This document shows positions 62,360-64,000 of a stretch of 64,000 nt of DNA, piece by piece. Numbering within the stretch: the first letter of the stretch is position 1; the number at the start of each line of letters is the position of its first letter. The position numbers and the translations under genes are program-made. The stretch is taken from the NCBI RefSeq assembly GCF_030272615.1, contig NC_081414.1:453001-517000 (forward strand), given 5' to 3'. This stretch comes from Cryptomeria japonica. Taxonomy: Eukaryota; Streptophyta; Pinopsida; Cupressales; Cupressaceae. The notes under the pieces were generated by a model. The model worked only from the letters and a program-made list of their open reading frames with translations. It did no database searches and was not told the DNA's origin.

Positions 62360-63275
62360 GAGAAAATAGTAGAATCAAAGCCTTGGAAAGAGGCTATGGA
62401 TGCAAAATATCAATCTCTGATGAAAAACAACACCTAAGAGCTTGTTGATATACCACTTGGTAAGAAAGTAATTGGATGTAAATGGATATTCAAAACTAAG
62501 TACAAGGCAGATGGTAGTATAGACAAATATAAGGCTAGACTTGTAGCCGAGGGTTATGTCCAGAAAGAAGGGACTATGAGGAAACATTTGCTCCCACAAC
62601 AAAGATAAAACCATTACAATGATTCTTACTTTAGCTCCCTATTTTGGATGGAAATTGTATCAAATGGATGTAGAAAGTGCATTTATCAATGGATACCTTA
62701 AGGAAGAGGTCTATATGACCCAACCAAAGGGATACATTGCACTTGGTAAAGAAGAAAAGGTGTGCAAACTTGTTAAGTCCCAATATGGTTTCAAACAGGC
62801 TCCTAGAGCCCACTGTATTAAAATTGATGACCACCTACTACAACATGATTTCACTAGGCATCCATATGATCCAAATCTCTACCTTAAGGATCAAGGGGGA
62901 GGTATTGTGATCATTAATGTATATGTTGATGACTTAGTTATCACACACAACACAAAAGAAATGGTTGAAGCAACCAAGAATGATCTCAATAAGGCTTTTG
63001 ATATGATATATTTTAGACTACTGCACTATTATCTTGGCTTAGAGACGATGGCAAACTAATCACCATATCTTTGTATCACAAAGAAAATATGCTAAGACAC
63101 TACTTGAAAAAGTTCAGAATGATGGATTCCAAACCTATGTACCTATAGAATCAAGATTGCAATTATCTACGTCTAATACATCTCCTCAAGTGAATGCAAC
63201 TCTCTATCAACAAATGATTGGAGGTTTGATTTACTTGACTTACACCAGAACAAATATTAGTTTTGTTGCTAATTA
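62360..63275 (+). pseudogene. copia reverse transcriptase, 3' truncated
   Basis: KPWKEAMDAKYQSLMKNNT starts the RVT_2 region; VIGCKWIFKTKYKADGSIDK and KARLVAEGYVQKEG follow, then QMDVESAFINGYLKEEVYMT, SQYGFKQAPRAHC and INVYVDDLVITH with the YVDD site at 62922-62933. Later fragments (ATLYQQMIGGLIYLTYTRTN near 63190-63250) match the stretch before RNase H. Coding similarity ends at about 63275; RNase H is absent. Confidence 0.9.
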
Positions 63276-64000
63276 TTATAGAGGTGAAAAATTAGGGTTA
63301 GGGTTAAATTAAGATAATAAAACCACTAAATCACCTAATTAACCACTACATTTGAAAGGAGAAGGAATCTAATACATCTAGCCTCAAAAGACTAAGATTC
63401 TGATCAGATTCTAGCTCTTTGGGTAAGACCTTTCTCCTTCCAAAATGAAATTAGTTTGATTGTTTGATGATTAGGACAAAATAGGTTATAAACGAAGTAT
63501 TCTGACAAAAACAGTAAGCTACAAATGTCCCTCAAAGCCATTTACTTGGATTTGGGCAAAATAAGCTGTCTAGAATCTATTCTTAGAAGTTCGGCCTGAT
63601 TTTTCAAGACTAGGTAGTATCAATTCACCATGGTCCGAATTTTCTGTCGTCAAAAGTTGAACTTATCCATCACTGTGAACTCTGTTGATCCTCTCGAATA
63701 TAACTCTGTGCCTATTCCTGCACAGAGATAAAGGAAAATATGTTGGGAATAGGGGTTTGCCTTAGGTCAAACCATGATTTTGAAATTAACCATGAAATTG
63801 AATTGATAAATCTAAATGAACGACTGCAGTAAAATGCTCTCCTTTTGAGGGAAAGGTTGAAAATGCTTGAAACACTAATGATATACTTCAATGAACTTTT
63901 GTTTGAACTTCACAATGCAATTAGGGTTTCATGTATGTTGTCTTCATAAAACATAGATCATGTATGTCATGTTTGAAACTTGACTTCACTTTTGCTCCAA
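63276..64000. other. Intergenic DNA
   Basis: No gene seen. A short AGGGTTAGGGTT stretch near 63292-63305 is too short to be a telomeric repeat. Confidence 0.5.

Larger units (their letters stand above)
58041..63275 (+). mobile_element. Ty1/copia retrotransposon relic with nested insertion
   Basis: The domain order gag, protease, integrase, RT is that of Ty1/copia. Gag with a CCHC knuckle is at 58041-58855, protease at 58880-59281, GAG-pre-integrase and integrase at 61165-62070, and RT at 62360-63275. A segment of about 1.9 kb (59283-61160) unrelated to the element splits protease from integrase. The RNase H end and any LTR are not visible, so the 3' side is truncated. Many stops and frameshifts show it is dead. 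Confidence 0.9.

Noticed and set aside
63292-63305. Telomere-like TTAGGG repeats
   Set aside because: Only about two units of a TTTAGGG-like motif; chance in AT-rich DNA.

Overview
The window looks like repeat-rich nuclear DNA from a seed plant, most likely a gymnosperm. Overall it is AT-rich, with long non-coding stretches and several large decayed LTR retrotransposons. There is a single intact-looking long gene, an intronless PLS-class pentatricopeptide-repeat (PPR) gene at 53237-55489. The organism call is an inference from genome texture and gene type; no taxon-specific marker is visible.

Layout. 1-8601 is gene-free AT-rich DNA holding the 3' end of a truncated Tat-like Ty3/gypsy element (3' UTR, polypurine tract, LTR; about 2100-4381). 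8602-25724 is a complete but dead 17.1-kb Ty3/gypsy element of the Tat type, with two long LTRs, a 4-kb leader with internal repeats, gag, retropepsin plus G-patch, RT, RNase H, a second RNase H, integrase, and a 2.1-kb 3' UTR. 25941-28740 is an unusual block: palindrome-bearing 43-bp repeats, a (TA)n tract, and about 2 kb of CT-rich polypyrimidine DNA. 30400-31500 carries alternating purine-pyrimidine microsatellites, followed by a pogo-type DDE transposase relic (31637-32867). 33870-35726 is a probable LTR of another family. 38445-39690 is a LINE ORF1-like DUF4283/zinc-knuckle relic. 40014-41335 (+) and about 49184-50668 (-) are solo LTRs related to the big element. 44769-45165 holds four hairpin-forming repeats just upstream of a decayed ORF of more than 1000 codons that I do not recognise (45424-48702). 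53237-55489 is the PPR gene. 58041-63275 is a Ty1/copia relic interrupted by a roughly 1.9-kb insertion.

How the parts relate. Nearly everything is transposon sediment at different stages of decay. Four LTRs share two inverted repeats just upstream of the TATA box, with paired substitutions in one of them; a fifth LTR keeps one hairpin and a degraded form of the other. This is the most interesting structural signal. The gypsy and copia elements have lost catalytic residues (retropepsin Asp, second RNase H Asp, integrase Asp/Glu), mostly by changes that look like C-to-T/G-to-A. Only the PPR gene is likely to make a functional protein, presumably an organelle RNA-binding factor. I found no sign of a novel enzymatic system; the best undescribed candidates are the long unrecognised ORF, the hairpin repeats before it, and the LTR palindrome architecture.
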